NCBI GenBank assembly: GCA_937969415.1 | Contig: CALBWK010000063.1 | Location: forward strand, 1-64,000 | DNA: 64,000 bases | Reading direction: 5' to 3' | Source of the DNA: an uncultured Saprospiraceae bacterium | Lineage (GTDB): Bacteria > Bacteroidota > Bacteroidia > Chitinophagales > Saprospiraceae | In this document: piece by piece, positions 8,769 to 16,334 of the stretch | Numbering within the stretch: the first letter of the stretch is position 1 | Layout of the letters: each line of letters starts with the position of its first letter | Made by a program: the position numbers and the translations under genes | Notes under the pieces: model-generated | The model's database searches: none | Told to the model about the DNA's origin: nothing | The model's input: the letters and a program-made list of their open reading frames with translations, nothing else

Positions 8769-10307
8769 TGCTATTGTTGGTTTGGGGTTGCGGATATACT
8801 CCAAAGCCAGACTTATGGCTTCATCATTATCAGAAAGTAATGTCTGCCTGGCTTCATCATCACTGATCACCTTGTAGTAAGATCTACTAGCAACATAGTC
8901 AAAATTCAAATTGCAAGACACCTGCCCCATCAACTCTGCATCGATGTAGTTAGTCACAAAGTTTTCATAACCACTTTGTGATAAGCGTAATTGGTCTAGC
9001 TGTCTAGAATTAGCTCTATGCATTGTCCAGATGACATAGTGATCAAGATAATATTCATATTCATAACAGTCTTGAGTTTCCTTTTGACTTACCTCTATAT
9101 CTGGCAGGACACCTTGCCCTGAAGGCATTTCTCTTGCCAACAATTTACTTTTCATCACTAAACTATCTGCTTCAAATTCATTGGTCTCACTCTCGTAGGA
9201 CTTCTGTATCAGTCTACCACTTGGAGTATAGTACTTTGCAACAGTAAGCCGAAGGGCACCTCCATTCTTAAGAGGAAATATCTCTTGGACTAGTCCTTTG
9301 CCATAGCTGTGTTCTCCGATTATCATACCGCGATCCCAGTCTTGTATCGCACCAGCTAGAATTTCACTTCCAGAGGCTGAATAATTATTGATAAGCACTG
9401 CAACTTTCCTAATATTATAAAAGTTTTTGCCCGTAGAGCGATATTCTTGTTTTTCTCTATTAAGCCCCTTGGTGTAGGTCAACAACTTGTCCTTTTTGGG
9501 AAACAACTGTGACAAGACCTTGATGGCTTCTGGTAGATATCCTCCTGGATTATCTCTGAGATCAAGAATCAAATCAAGTTCTTCTTTATCCTTGGTCATC
9601 TTTTCCATAGACTCTACAAACTGCTCGTAGGTATTTCCGCTAAATCTTGCCAGTTTTATATATCCGATATTACCTTCTATTAGATAAGACTCACTTGCAG
9701 ATGCTACTACTATTTCCTTAATAGCAACATCCTTATTAATCTGCTCTCCAGAGACTGAGACCAAGTTAATATTTATAGTTTCTCTAGTATCATCTTTAAG
9801 CATTGCCCTAAGAGAATCAAATGAAAGCTCATGGCCACTTACAGGGATGTTATCTACCTTATTAATGATCATACCTGATTTCAAGCCTTGTATCTCTGCA
9901 TCAGAATCCGGTATTATACCAGATAGATAGAAGGTATCATTGATACCAATAGTTTCAATACCGATACCTCGATAGACGCCTTTCATTCGGTCTTGGTGGT
10001 CAGTTAGTTCGGCTGCGGTTATATAACTTGAATGGGGATCTAAGTCTTCTAATAACTGATCTATGACATTAATAGACATCTCCTCCGAGTCTATAGAATC
10101 TACATAAGTGTTTTCTATAAACCGAATGACTTCTTCTATCCTACCATCTTGTTGGTGCCCACTGAGATTAGATACAACTTCAGATTTAAATAGGGATTCG
10201 GCATTGTCACCGAATTGTATGTTATATCCCACCAATAATCCGACTGCGGCAGAGAGGCCGATAAGTATCGGTTCCCAGACTCTAAGTGGCTTTTGTGGTG
10301 ATGGCAT
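8748..10307 (-). CDS. S41 family C-terminal processing protease
   Basis: 519 residues. One N-terminal membrane anchor (12-30) is followed by a PDZ domain at about 108-200 with the GIGIETI and GLKSGMIINKVD segments. The S41 catalytic core spans about 210-380. The Ser-Lys dyad is visible as S312 (YSASGSEI) and K337 (YGKG), spaced 25 residues as in E. coli Tsp, and is preceded by LDLRDNPGGYL. A C-terminal helical part reaches 519. Such proteases act in the periplasm on envelope proteins by recognising C-termini. The 3' end overlaps tsaC (convergent). Confidence 0.92.
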   Translation of the reverse strand: MPSPQKPLRVWEPILIGLSAAVGLLVGYNIQFGDNAESLFKSEVVSNLSGHQQDGRIEEVIRFIENTYVDSIDSEEMSINVIDQLLEDLDPHSSYITAAELTDHQDRMKGVYRGIGIETIGINDTFYLSGIIPDSDAEIQGLKSGMIINKVDNIPVSGHELSFDSLRAMLKDDTRETININLVSVSGEQINKDVAIKEIVVASASESYLIEGNIGYIKLARFSGNTYEQFVESMEKMTKDKEELDLILDLRDNPGGYLPEAIKVLSQLFPKKDKLLTYTKGLNREKQEYRSTGKNFYNIRKVAVLINNYSASGSEILAGAIQDWDRGMIIGEHSYGKGLVQEIFPLKNGGALRLTVAKYYTPSGRLIQKSYESETNEFEADSLVMKSKLLAREMPSGQGVLPDIEVSQKETQDCYEYEYYLDHYVIWTMHRANSRQLDQLRLSQSGYENFVTNYIDAELMGQVSCNLNFDYVASRSYYKVISDDEARQTLLSDNDEAISLALEYIRNPKPTIALLSNKD

Positions 10308-10353
10308 ATATGATTCGAATTACTAGTCTTTAGAGCAAAATGTTATGCTAGAT

Positions 10354-10390
10354 AAAGAAAATGGAGAGACTACATTACATAATCTCTCCA
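10354..10390 (-). terminator. Rho-independent terminator after the sigma factor gene
   Basis: On the minus strand TGGAGAGA and TCTCTCCA form an 8-bp stem (10362-10369 with 10383-10390) followed by TTTTCTTT. It lies 26 bases beyond the rpoD stop. Confidence 0.65.
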
Positions 10391-10415
10391 TAATTTACTT
10401 TTTGCTTTGTTACTA

Positions 10416-11285
10416 TTAGACGCCTAAGTAGTGCTTAAGAAGCTTACTTCGTGATGCAGACCTAAGCTTATTGATAGCCTTATCTTTAATTTGTCTTACT
10501 CTTTCTCTAGTAAGACCAAATCTATCTCCGATATCTTCTAAAGACATAGGATGCTCGATACCTATTCCAAAGTACAACTTGATAACATCGCATTGTCTTT
10601 CAGTAAGTGTATTGAGTGATCTTTCTATTTCTCTTCTGAGTGACTCTGCGTATTCTAGCTTAGAGTCAGTGCCAGGGGTTCCAGAATTTTCTAATACATC
10701 AAGAAGTGAATTATCTTCTCCATCTACAAATGGAGCATCCATAGAGACGTGTCTTGCCGCTACTCCTAATGTAGTTTCTACCTCATCAGCAGAGATTTCA
10801 AGAAGCTCAGCGAGCTCATCAGAAGATGGCTCTCTTTCATATTCTTGCTCAAGCTCAGAGAAAGCTCTGTTTATCTTATTAAGTGATCCTACCTTATTGA
10901 GTGGTAGTCTTACGATTCTTGATTGTTCAGCAAGCGCTTGAAGAATAGATTGTCTAATCCACCAAACCGCATAGGAGATAAACTTGAAACCTCTAGTTTC
11001 ATCAAATCTCTGAGCAGCTTTAATTAGACCAAGATTTCCTTCGTTAATAAGGTCACTTAGTGATAATCCTTGATTTTGGTATTGTTTGGCGACAGAAACT
11101 ACAAACCTGAGGTTTGCCTTGGTTAGCCTTTCTAAGGCATCTTGGTCACCATCCTTAATTTTTTTTGCTAAGTCTACTTCTTCCTCTGGGGTGAGGAGGT
11201 CGACTTTTCCGATTTCTTGAAGGTATTTCTCTAATGATTGGGATTCACGATTAGTGATTGACTTGGTAATCTTCAGTTGCCTCAT
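10416..11285 (-). CDS. rpoD: Primary RNA polymerase sigma factor, Bacteroidota RpoD/SigA
   Basis: 289 residues with regions 1.2 to 4.2 of a group 1 sigma-70: [19 protein letters not shown] (1.2), [17 protein letters not shown] and [19 protein letters not shown] (2.1-2.2), [17 protein letters not shown] (2.3-2.4), region 3 near 135-190 and region 4.2 [20 protein letters not shown]. Region 1.1 is absent, as is normal for the phylum. This sigma recognises the TTG/TAnnTTTG promoters found at several places in the window, including one in front of this gene (11325-11355), which suggests self-transcription. A terminator follows directly, so it is a single-gene unit. Confidence 0.96.
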   Translation of the reverse strand: MRQLKITKSITNRESQSLEKYLQEIGKVDLLTPEEEVDLAKKIKDGDQDALERLTKANLRFVVSVAKQYQNQGLSLSDLINEGNLGLIKAAQRFDETRGFKFISYAVWWIRQSILQALAEQSRIVRLPLNKVGSLNKINRAFSELEQEYEREPSSDELAELLEISADEVETTLGVAARHVSMDAPFVDGEDNSLLDVLENSGTPGTDSKLEYAESLRREIERSLNTLTERQCDVIKLYFGIGIEHPMSLEDIGDRFGLTRERVRQIKDKAINKLRSASRSKLLKHYLGV

Positions 11286-11324
11286 CTACAGGAAGGTTTA
11301 TTATATTTCTCAAATAGGTTGATT

Positions 11325-11355
11325 CAAAAGTATAACTATCCGACGCAATTCGCAA
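11325..11355 (-). promoter_or_regulatory. Promoter of rpoD
   Basis: Minus strand TTG (11353-11355), 20 bases, then TACTTTTG (11325-11332). This is a full match to the Bacteroidota primary-sigma promoter, 39 bases ahead of the ATG. Confidence 0.7.
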
Positions 11356-11487
11356 CTACGAAAACACATATAGATAGATGTACTGGATAACAGTCACTAT
11401 ATATACAATAAAAGTGCCTAACCATTGCAAAATAAATAATACTTCATTTGCTATTAAGGTTAGTTACCTCTATATTCCGCTCCGACC

Positions 11488-11506
11488 AACTAATCTCCAA
11501 TTAGTT
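11488..11506. repeat. Perfect inverted repeat ahead of the START-like gene
   Basis: AACTAAT and ATTAGTT arms of 7 bases flank a 5-base spacer (CTCCA), about 20 bases before the ATG at 11527. It could be an operator or a leader hairpin; function is unproven. Confidence 0.35.
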
Positions 11507-11526
11507 ATAAATTAAATAAATAGATA

Positions 11527-11907
11527 ATGAGTAGGGTGAAAATAGAGATGGAATTCATATTCAAAGCATCACCATCTATACTGCATCAGTTTTTGACACA
11601 ACCTGAGAACCTCGTAAGATGGTTTGCCAATGGTTGTGATATAGCAGATGATGTGTACACGTTTACATGGGATGACTCTGAGGAGGTAGCCTATCTGATA
11701 GATGATATAGAAGAAGAAAGACTTCGGTTTAAGTGGGGGGACCTTGACGATGGGGATGAATACTTTGAATTCAGAATGTACAAATCAGACATAACGCGTC
11801 AGACCATATTAGAAATTACTGATTTCTGCGACGATGATGAAGTCAAAGAACAGAAAGACCTATGGTCAACTCAGATAGAAGAACTGAGACTAGCCTGTGG
11901 TGGATAA
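11527..11907 (+). CDS. START-like domain protein (AHSA1/SRPBCC superfamily)
   Basis: A 126-residue cytoplasmic acidic protein with the helix-grip pattern: EMEFIFKASPSILHQFLTQP, ENLVRWFANGC, TFTWDDSEEVAYLI, LRFKWGD and a long C-terminal helix. It matches the START-like family common in Bacteroidota as a free-standing single domain. The ligand is unknown. The gene stands alone between rpoD (divergent) and doxX, with 45 bases to the latter, so the two may be co-transcribed. Confidence 0.75.
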   Translation: MSRVKIEMEFIFKASPSILHQFLTQPENLVRWFANGCDIADDVYTFTWDDSEEVAYLIDDIEEERLRFKWGDLDDGDEYFEFRMYKSDITRQTILEITDFCDDDEVKEQKDLWSTQIEELRLACGG

Positions 11908-11952
11908 CAGAGCTTATCATCTAGTACCTGACCCCAAGATTTAGTTATTGTG

Positions 11953-12369
11953 ATGTCCTTAAGATACCCTGATTTAGCCGCTTTAGTATTAAGAGTAGGC
12001 TTTGGTGCCTATATGTTATTTGGGCACGGCTTGGCCAAGCTGGATAAGTTTCTGGCTGGAGGAGAGATTAGGTTCCCATCAGTCCTAGGACTGCCACCCT
12101 CATTGGCGATTGCCTTAGCAGTTTTTGCTGAAGTTATAGCTTGTGCGATGATCATCATCGGGTACAAAACAAGGCTAGCTGCCATTCCTATGATTATAAC
12201 AATGGCTATCGCCGCACTCATAATACATGGTGGAGATCCATTGTTTATGCAAAAGGCCGAAGGAGGATCCAAGGAGCCTGCCCTACTATATCTCATCGGC
12301 TTTCTAGCTATCTACTTACTTGGTTCTGGCAAGTACTCAGTAGACGAGACCTTAGACAGTGTCCTATAG
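11953..12369 (+). CDS. DoxX family membrane protein
   Basis: 138 residues with four hydrophobic segments (about 8-26, 48-71, 76-92 and 107-124) and the DoxX signatures LRVGFGAYMLFGHGLAKLD and EVIACAMIIIGYKTRLAA. The family is linked in other bacteria to membrane redox or thiol-stress complexes, but its activity here is not determinable. I prefer ATG 11953 over the adjacent in-frame GTG 11950. It converges on glpX with 32 bases between. Confidence 0.82.
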   Translation: MSLRYPDLAALVLRVGFGAYMLFGHGLAKLDKFLAGGEIRFPSVLGLPPSLAIALAVFAEVIACAMIIIGYKTRLAAIPMIITMAIAALIIHGGDPLFMQKAEGGSKEPALLYLIGFLAIYLLGSGKYSVDETLDSVL

Positions 12370-12401
12370 GATATTGTTTTCCTAGTGTGAATTAGTTATT
12401 T

Positions 12402-13355
12402 CTAATAAACTGGCTTACGATCAAAGTGATGCTCGGCTGAAACAAACCTAGTCGTTCCAGACTTACTCCTCATAATTATAGAATTTGTGATAGCCCCCCA
12501 AGGCCTGAACTGCACTCCCTTAAGTAATGATCCATCAGTTACTCCTGTTGCAACAAACATCACGTCTCCTTGAGCCATCTCTTCCATAGCATAGACTTTA
12601 TTAATATCTGTTACACCCATTTTCTTGGCTCTTTCTATATCTCCATCATTTCTAGGTACTAAAACTCCTTGGAAATCACCTTTTATACATCTCATCGCTG
12701 CTGCGGCAATAACACCTTCTGGTGCTCCACCGATGCCCATCATAATATCTATGCCCGTATTTGGTAATGCGGTAGCTATCGCTGCTGATACATCGCCATC
12801 TCCTATCAGAAATATTCTTGCTCCAGCTGCCCTTACCTCCTTGATTAACTCCTTATGACGAGGTCTATCTAAGATAATCACGGTAAGATCCGAGATGGTA
12901 CAACTCTTACGTTGAGCTAATCGCTTAAGGTTGTTCGTAGGTGTATCATTTATATCTATAGCACCGATGCCATCTGGCCCGACTGCAATTTTATTCATAT
13001 AAATGTCTGGAGCATTGAGCAAGCAGCCTTTACTACCTATCGCCATTACAGAAATAGCATTATATCCTCCTTGTGCACAGATTGTAGTGCCTTCAAGTGG
13101 ATCTAGGGCTATTTCAATTTCTGGTCCTACCCCACTACCCACTTTCTCACCTATATATAACATAGGTGCTTCATCGCGTTCGCCTTCTCCAATTACTACA
13201 ACACCTTGACAATCAACAGTATCCAACATCTTTCGCATACCATCTACAGCCGCTTGGTCCGCAGCTTTCTCGTCTCCTCTTCCCATCCATCTAGCAGAAT
13301 TAATAGCTGCTATTTCTGTTACTCTGATAAATTCTAAGGCAAGATTCCTATTCAT
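12402..13355 (-). CDS. glpX: Fructose-1,6-bisphosphatase class II
   Basis: 317 residues with the GlpX metal- and substrate-binding motifs GEGERDEAPMLYIGE at about 57-71, DPLEGTTICAQGG at about 86-98, DGDVSAAIATALP and GIGGAPEGVIAAAA. The enzyme hydrolyses fructose 1,6-bisphosphate in gluconeogenesis using divalent metal. Length is normal. It is transcribed alone: a strong terminator of the preceding minus-strand unit lies upstream (13412-13449) and the next gene downstream converges. Confidence 0.96.
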   Translation of the reverse strand: MNRNLALEFIRVTEIAAINSARWMGRGDEKAADQAAVDGMRKMLDTVDCQGVVVIGEGERDEAPMLYIGEKVGSGVGPEIEIALDPLEGTTICAQGGYNAISVMAIGSKGCLLNAPDIYMNKIAVGPDGIGAIDINDTPTNNLKRLAQRKSCTISDLTVIILDRPRHKELIKEVRAAGARIFLIGDGDVSAAIATALPNTGIDIMMGIGGAPEGVIAAAAMRCIKGDFQGVLVPRNDGDIERAKKMGVTDINKVYAMEEMAQGDVMFVATGVTDGSLLKGVQFRPWGAITNSIIMRSKSGTTRFVSAEHHFDRKPVY

Positions 13356-13411
13356 TGGTAGCTGTTTTATGTTTTACAGATTGTTTTCAAAATGCCTCTA
13401 AAATACCTCTT

Positions 13412-13449
13412 ACAAAAGAAAAAGCCTTTGCTGTCGAGCAAAGGCTTTT
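13412..13449 (-). terminator. Strong terminator of the 78-residue gene
   Basis: A 13-bp perfect stem (13420-13432 with 13437-13449) carries a GTCG tetraloop. On the minus strand it ends in a T-rich run (TTTTTCTTTTG). It closes the transcript of the small gene and insulates glpX. Confidence 0.85.
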
Positions 13450-13457
13450 GAATTTCT

Positions 13458-13694
13458 TTATGAAGCTACTTCAGCTTCTACCTTATCGAAATTGTCTTCA
13501 GAGAACTTCTTTCCTTCCCATTTCCCAAGCCATTCACAATTTTCTGGCTGGTTTTTCAAATACTGCTTGTAAGCATCTACTGCCTTCTTCTTGTCTGTTC
13601 TCTTAATCGTGATATTATTATTATATCCCTTTTTGATATTGAAATAATAAATACCCTTTCCATACTCAAACTTCTTAGTACGAGGTCTTGCCAT
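13458..13694 (-). CDS. Small basic conserved-type protein, function unknown
   Basis: 78 residues, strongly basic in the first half (MARPRTKKFEYGKGIYYFNI, then KKGYNNNITIKRTDKKKAVDA) and acidic at the C-terminus (EDNFDKVEAEVAS). An aromatic/Lys pattern (EWLGKWEGKKF) is present. There is no signal peptide or membrane helix. The ARPRTKK start resembles a minor-groove AT-hook-like basic patch, which would be compatible with nucleic-acid binding, but I do not recognise a family. It is a likely real gene because it ends 9 bases ahead of a perfect terminator and carries good codon structure. Confidence 0.65.
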   Translation of the reverse strand: MARPRTKKFEYGKGIYYFNIKKGYNNNITIKRTDKKKAVDAYKQYLKNQPENCEWLGKWEGKKFSEDNFDKVEAEVAS

Positions 13695-13885
13695 ATTAAA
13701 TTTTGATCTTCTTCTGCTAACCCACAGATATGATTAAAAAAAGTACCAGAGGCACAATCGAAAGAAATTCTTAAGCCGCTAGCGTATCCCAATTAACGAA
13801 AGAAGATGGAAAAAAGTTGTTTTTATATCAAAAAGTTGAAAAAAAAGTCAGTAGAGACTTTGGACTAATAATTCAGTTAGCAGAA

Positions 13886-14062
13886 TTATTCTGTCGTCTC
13901 TATCTTGTTTTGTACTGTATAAGTAGTCTTCTCGAATGACTTAGCAGGCTGCTCTATTTCTGTCTCGCCATAGTAACAACCAGATTTACTGGATTGACAA
14001 GAAGTAAGAAAAAGTCCACCTATAATGAAGGTGCCTGCGATTAAAAATTTTGCGTTTTTCAT
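13886..14062 (-). CDS. Small lipoprotein (58 residues), function unknown
   Basis: The reading frame from ATG 14062 gives 58 residues. A Lys-containing N-terminus and hydrophobic segment (NAKFLIAGTFIIGGLF) lead into the lipobox LTSC with Cys22. A short polar mature part (QSSKSGCYYGETEIEQPAKS) ends KIETTE. It fits a signal-peptidase-II substrate anchored in an envelope membrane. No family is recognised. The region around it is AT-rich and otherwise empty. Confidence 0.6.
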   Translation of the reverse strand: MKNAKFLIAGTFIIGGLFLTSCQSSKSGCYYGETEIEQPAKSFEKTTYTVQNKIETTE

Positions 14063-14399
14063 TTTAAAAAATTTAATGGTTAGAAGTTCCGATTCGAAAC
14101 AATGATTTGATTATTAATATCTACCTAACGCAAAAGGTTACGATTTATCGCTTAATAAAATCTTAAAACAAAATAATCAACTCATGCACTCACTAGGTAA
14201 GAGTAATAAAGTAGAACTTATAGATAGACTTCTCGAGTGACCACCTTCATCTTAGTACTGTTATAACTTGACATACTCATCTTAAGTTATTTTCGCAGGC
14301 ACTCAACTTATCGAATTACTAGGTTATAGAAAAGATCTAACTAAAGCAGATAACCAACTACATCAAGCTTATAAGAAGCTTCTGAACTTAGAAAAGAGC
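14063..14399. other. 337-base stretch without a convincing gene
   Basis: AT-rich. On the plus strand two short frames look protein-like and share one frame: 14184-14240 (ATG, MHSLGKSNKVELIDRLLE then TGA) and a stretch after the TAA at 14283 that ends at TAA 14418-14420 (GTQLIELLGYRKDLTKADN, then a Lys-rich helix). Three in-frame stops separate them and the second has no ATG. It may be a decayed small gene or chance. Confidence 0.3.
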
Positions 14400-14432
14400 A
14401 AAAAAAATGGAGAACAGTAATCACTGTACTCC
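14400..14432 (-). terminator. Terminator of tRNA-Lys
   Basis: On the minus strand GGAG and ACAGT pair with ACTGT and CTCC around a GATT loop, with one internal mismatch. Seven or more T residues follow. It starts 16 bases beyond the tRNA 3' end. Confidence 0.8.
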
Positions 14433-14447
14433 ACTTTAAAATTTTCG

Positions 14448-14520
14448 TAGCCGGTCTGGGGTTCGAACCCAGGACCCACGCCTTAAAAGGGCGTTGCTCT
14501 ACCAGCTGAGCTAACCGACC
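14448..14520 (-). tRNA. tRNA-Lys (anticodon TTT)
   Basis: A 73-base cloverleaf on the minus strand. The acceptor arm GGTCGGT/ACCGGCT includes two G-T pairs. The D arm is GCTC..GAGC, the anticodon stem ACGCC/GGCGT with loop CTTTTAA, and the T arm CTGGG-TTCGAAC-CCCAG. The discriminator base is A. The CCA end is not encoded. It reads AAA/AAG and, as an ANN-decoding tRNA, is a t6A substrate. Confidence 0.97.
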
Positions 14521-14537
14521 GCCTTCAAAAAGTTGTG

Positions 14538-14567
14538 CAAAGATATACTGTATTTGCAATTACACAA
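14538..14567 (-). promoter_or_regulatory. Promoter of tRNA-Lys
   Basis: Minus strand TTG (14565-14567), 19 bases, TATCTTTG (14538-14545). This is a full Bacteroidota consensus, 18 bases before the mature tRNA 5' end. Confidence 0.8.
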
Positions 14568-14582
14568 CCCTAATCGAAAAAA

Positions 14583-15500
14583 TTAGACATCAATATTTAG
14601 AATCATCCCATCATACCCGCCTATCACATTAGGAAATACGGAGCTGGCTTCATCTACCAAAGCGTCTACCGACCTATATCTACTTGAATAATGACCTATC
14701 ACTAGTTTACCAACCTCTAGACTCTTGGCTAACTCCGCAGCTTCTAGTGCTGTTGTATGGCCTCTTGCCTGGGCTTGTTCTCGCATAGCATCCAGATAAG
14801 TTGCTTCGTGGTACAACAAGTCAATTTTATGCAAATGATCCTTAGACCAACCTGCAATCTGAGTATCGGCACAGTAAGCATAGCTGCGTGAACGACGTCT
14901 TGGGAGAGTTAGATTTTCATTGGGTATTCTTTTATCGCCCCTGACTAAATCTTGACCTGCTTTTACTGATTTAATCTCGGCTATACTCATTTGATATTCT
15001 CCAATAATATCTTTTCTGATATTAATGGGTCTAGGAGTTTCCTTGATTAGGAAACCCATACAGGCTATCCGATGATTAACAGGAAATGCGTCTACAGTAA
15101 ATTTTGAAGTCCGGAAGAGCTGCTCCACACCAGTAAGCGTAACCTCAACAATCTGAATATCGTAATCAATGTGACTCTGACTCAAGCGGATACAAGTATT
15201 GATGTATTCTTCTAAGCCAGGAGGTCCGTAAACCTTTATGGGGGCAGTACGCGATAAGTGAGACAAAGACCCTAAAAACCCAGGCAATCCATATACATGA
15301 TCACCATGGAGATGACTTATAAGTACGTGTCTAATCTGATTACGCTTAATCTTATATTGGGACATACGCATCTGCGTACCCTCCCCACAATCTATAAGCA
15401 GCAATTCTCCTGACACATTCAGAACCTGACTGGTCGGGAATCGCCCATGAGCGGGCATAGCAGAGTTGCACCCTAAGATGGTCAACTCAAACTTCTCCAT
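14583..15500 (-). CDS. rnz: Ribonuclease Z
   Basis: 305 residues of the metallo-beta-lactamase fold: SHLHGDHVYGLPGF with HLHGDH at 63-68 for zinc binding, YCADTQIA, LLYHEATYL and the C-terminal IGHYSSRY. The enzyme cuts the 3' trailer of tRNA precursors that lack an encoded CCA, which fits the CCA-less tRNA-Lys gene immediately downstream. Length matches the short bacterial form. The STAS gene ends 7 bases upstream, so the pair is likely one transcript. Confidence 0.95.
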   Translation of the reverse strand: MEKFELTILGCNSAMPAHGRFPTSQVLNVSGELLLIDCGEGTQMRMSQYKIKRNQIRHVLISHLHGDHVYGLPGFLGSLSHLSRTAPIKVYGPPGLEEYINTCIRLSQSHIDYDIQIVEVTLTGVEQLFRTSKFTVDAFPVNHRIACMGFLIKETPRPINIRKDIIGEYQMSIAEIKSVKAGQDLVRGDKRIPNENLTLPRRRSRSYAYCADTQIAGWSKDHLHKIDLLYHEATYLDAMREQAQARGHTTALEAAELAKSLEVGKLVIGHYSSRYRSVDALVDEASSVFPNVIGGYDGMILNIDV

Positions 15501-15507
15501 ACTTAAT

Positions 15508-15885
15508 TTATTCTTGTTCTGAGGAAAGTTCCTTTTCTATCTCTTCCATAAATATGTAATCGATAGATTCCTCTACAGTAGGCAGAATTTTAAAGATTGT
15601 TTCCAGTCTCGAAATTTCTATAAGCTTCTGGACACTTGGATGTGCTATTCCTGTCAAAACAAAAGTCCCTTGATCATTCCACAACCTATTAGCAGTTAGA
15701 ATAGCACTAAGTCCTGAAGAGTCGACATATTTCACATCCGTCAGATCGAGGATGAGGTTTTTGACTCCTTCGTTACATAAAAACACAAACTCAGACTTAA
15801 GATCTGGTGCTATCAAAGAATTAAGATTGTCTTCGTTGAGTTGCAACAAAGAGTACTTGTCTTGTTTATCTATTACAAACTTCAT
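15508..15885 (-). CDS. STAS-domain anti-sigma-factor-antagonist-like protein
   Basis: 125 residues. One STAS domain carries the phosphorylatable-serine loop DVKYVDSSGLSAIL (S56/S57), preceded by NLILDLT. An acidic tail follows (EEIEKELSSEQE). Such proteins bind anti-sigma kinases or act in partner-switching modules; no kinase partner is adjacent. The location 7 bases ahead of rnz suggests co-transcription rather than shared function. Confidence 0.85.
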   Translation of the reverse strand: MKFVIDKQDKYSLLQLNEDNLNSLIAPDLKSEFVFLCNEGVKNLILDLTDVKYVDSSGLSAILTANRLWNDQGTFVLTGIAHPSVQKLIEISRLETIFKILPTVEESIDYIFMEEIEKELSSEQE

Positions 15886-16334
15886 TTCGCTTGATTTCGG
15901 TCATTCGGCAGACAAAGTGTTATAACGTTGAATGCTAAAAAATCGTTTACTCAAGGCACAAAGGTCGTAAAAACAATGGCTAATCTTTCAAAAGTCTGAA
16001 ATTTTAGAAAATGATAAGGCATAAAGGCAAGTAAGTGGACAGAAATCTATCTACTAGAAGTACCGCCACTATTGACCATTGCGTAGCATTTTGTCTATTT
16101 TGCACCTGTAGTTTAGCGCCATAATGGCATATAACTTTAAATGGTACGTTTTTAGACCAGTATTTAAAAATTTCTAATACTAATATTATTAAATAGTATA
16201 ATATTTAAGGTCTTGGATTAATACCCAGAAACAAAGGATATTCTAAGCAGAAGCAGGTTAATATTTTGTAAAAAACCTGTACAGAAAAGGAATTTCTTGA
16301 AAACGAGGGTTTATAGTTAAAAACAGAACTGCTT
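15886..16334. other. 449-base divergent intergenic region, STAS gene / clpC
   Basis: AT-rich, no gene seen. It must hold the promoters of both flanking genes, but I find no clean TTG/TAnnTTTG pair. An inverted repeat AATATTAT...ATAATATT (16182-16189 and 16198-16205) lies about 130 bases ahead of clpC and could be a regulator site or a leader structure. Confidence 0.45.
16182..16205. repeat. Inverted repeat upstream of clpC
   Basis: 8-base perfect arms AATATTAT/ATAATATT around an 8-base spacer. All A/T except one G in the spacer, so chance is possible; it is a candidate heat-shock or stress operator for clpC. Confidence 0.3.

Noticed and set aside
10471-10941. 156-codon plus-strand frame opposite the sigma factor
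   Set aside because: Shadow of rpoD on the other strand; Ser/Leu-rich composition without domain.
13355-13606. 83-codon plus-strand frame opposite the 78-residue gene
   Set aside because: It runs through the terminator hairpin and has no family pattern.
14341-14559. 72-codon minus-strand reading frame (LAQLVEQRPFKAWVLGSNPRP)
   Set aside because: It is the translation of the tRNA-Lys gene and its flanks, a frequent false protein.
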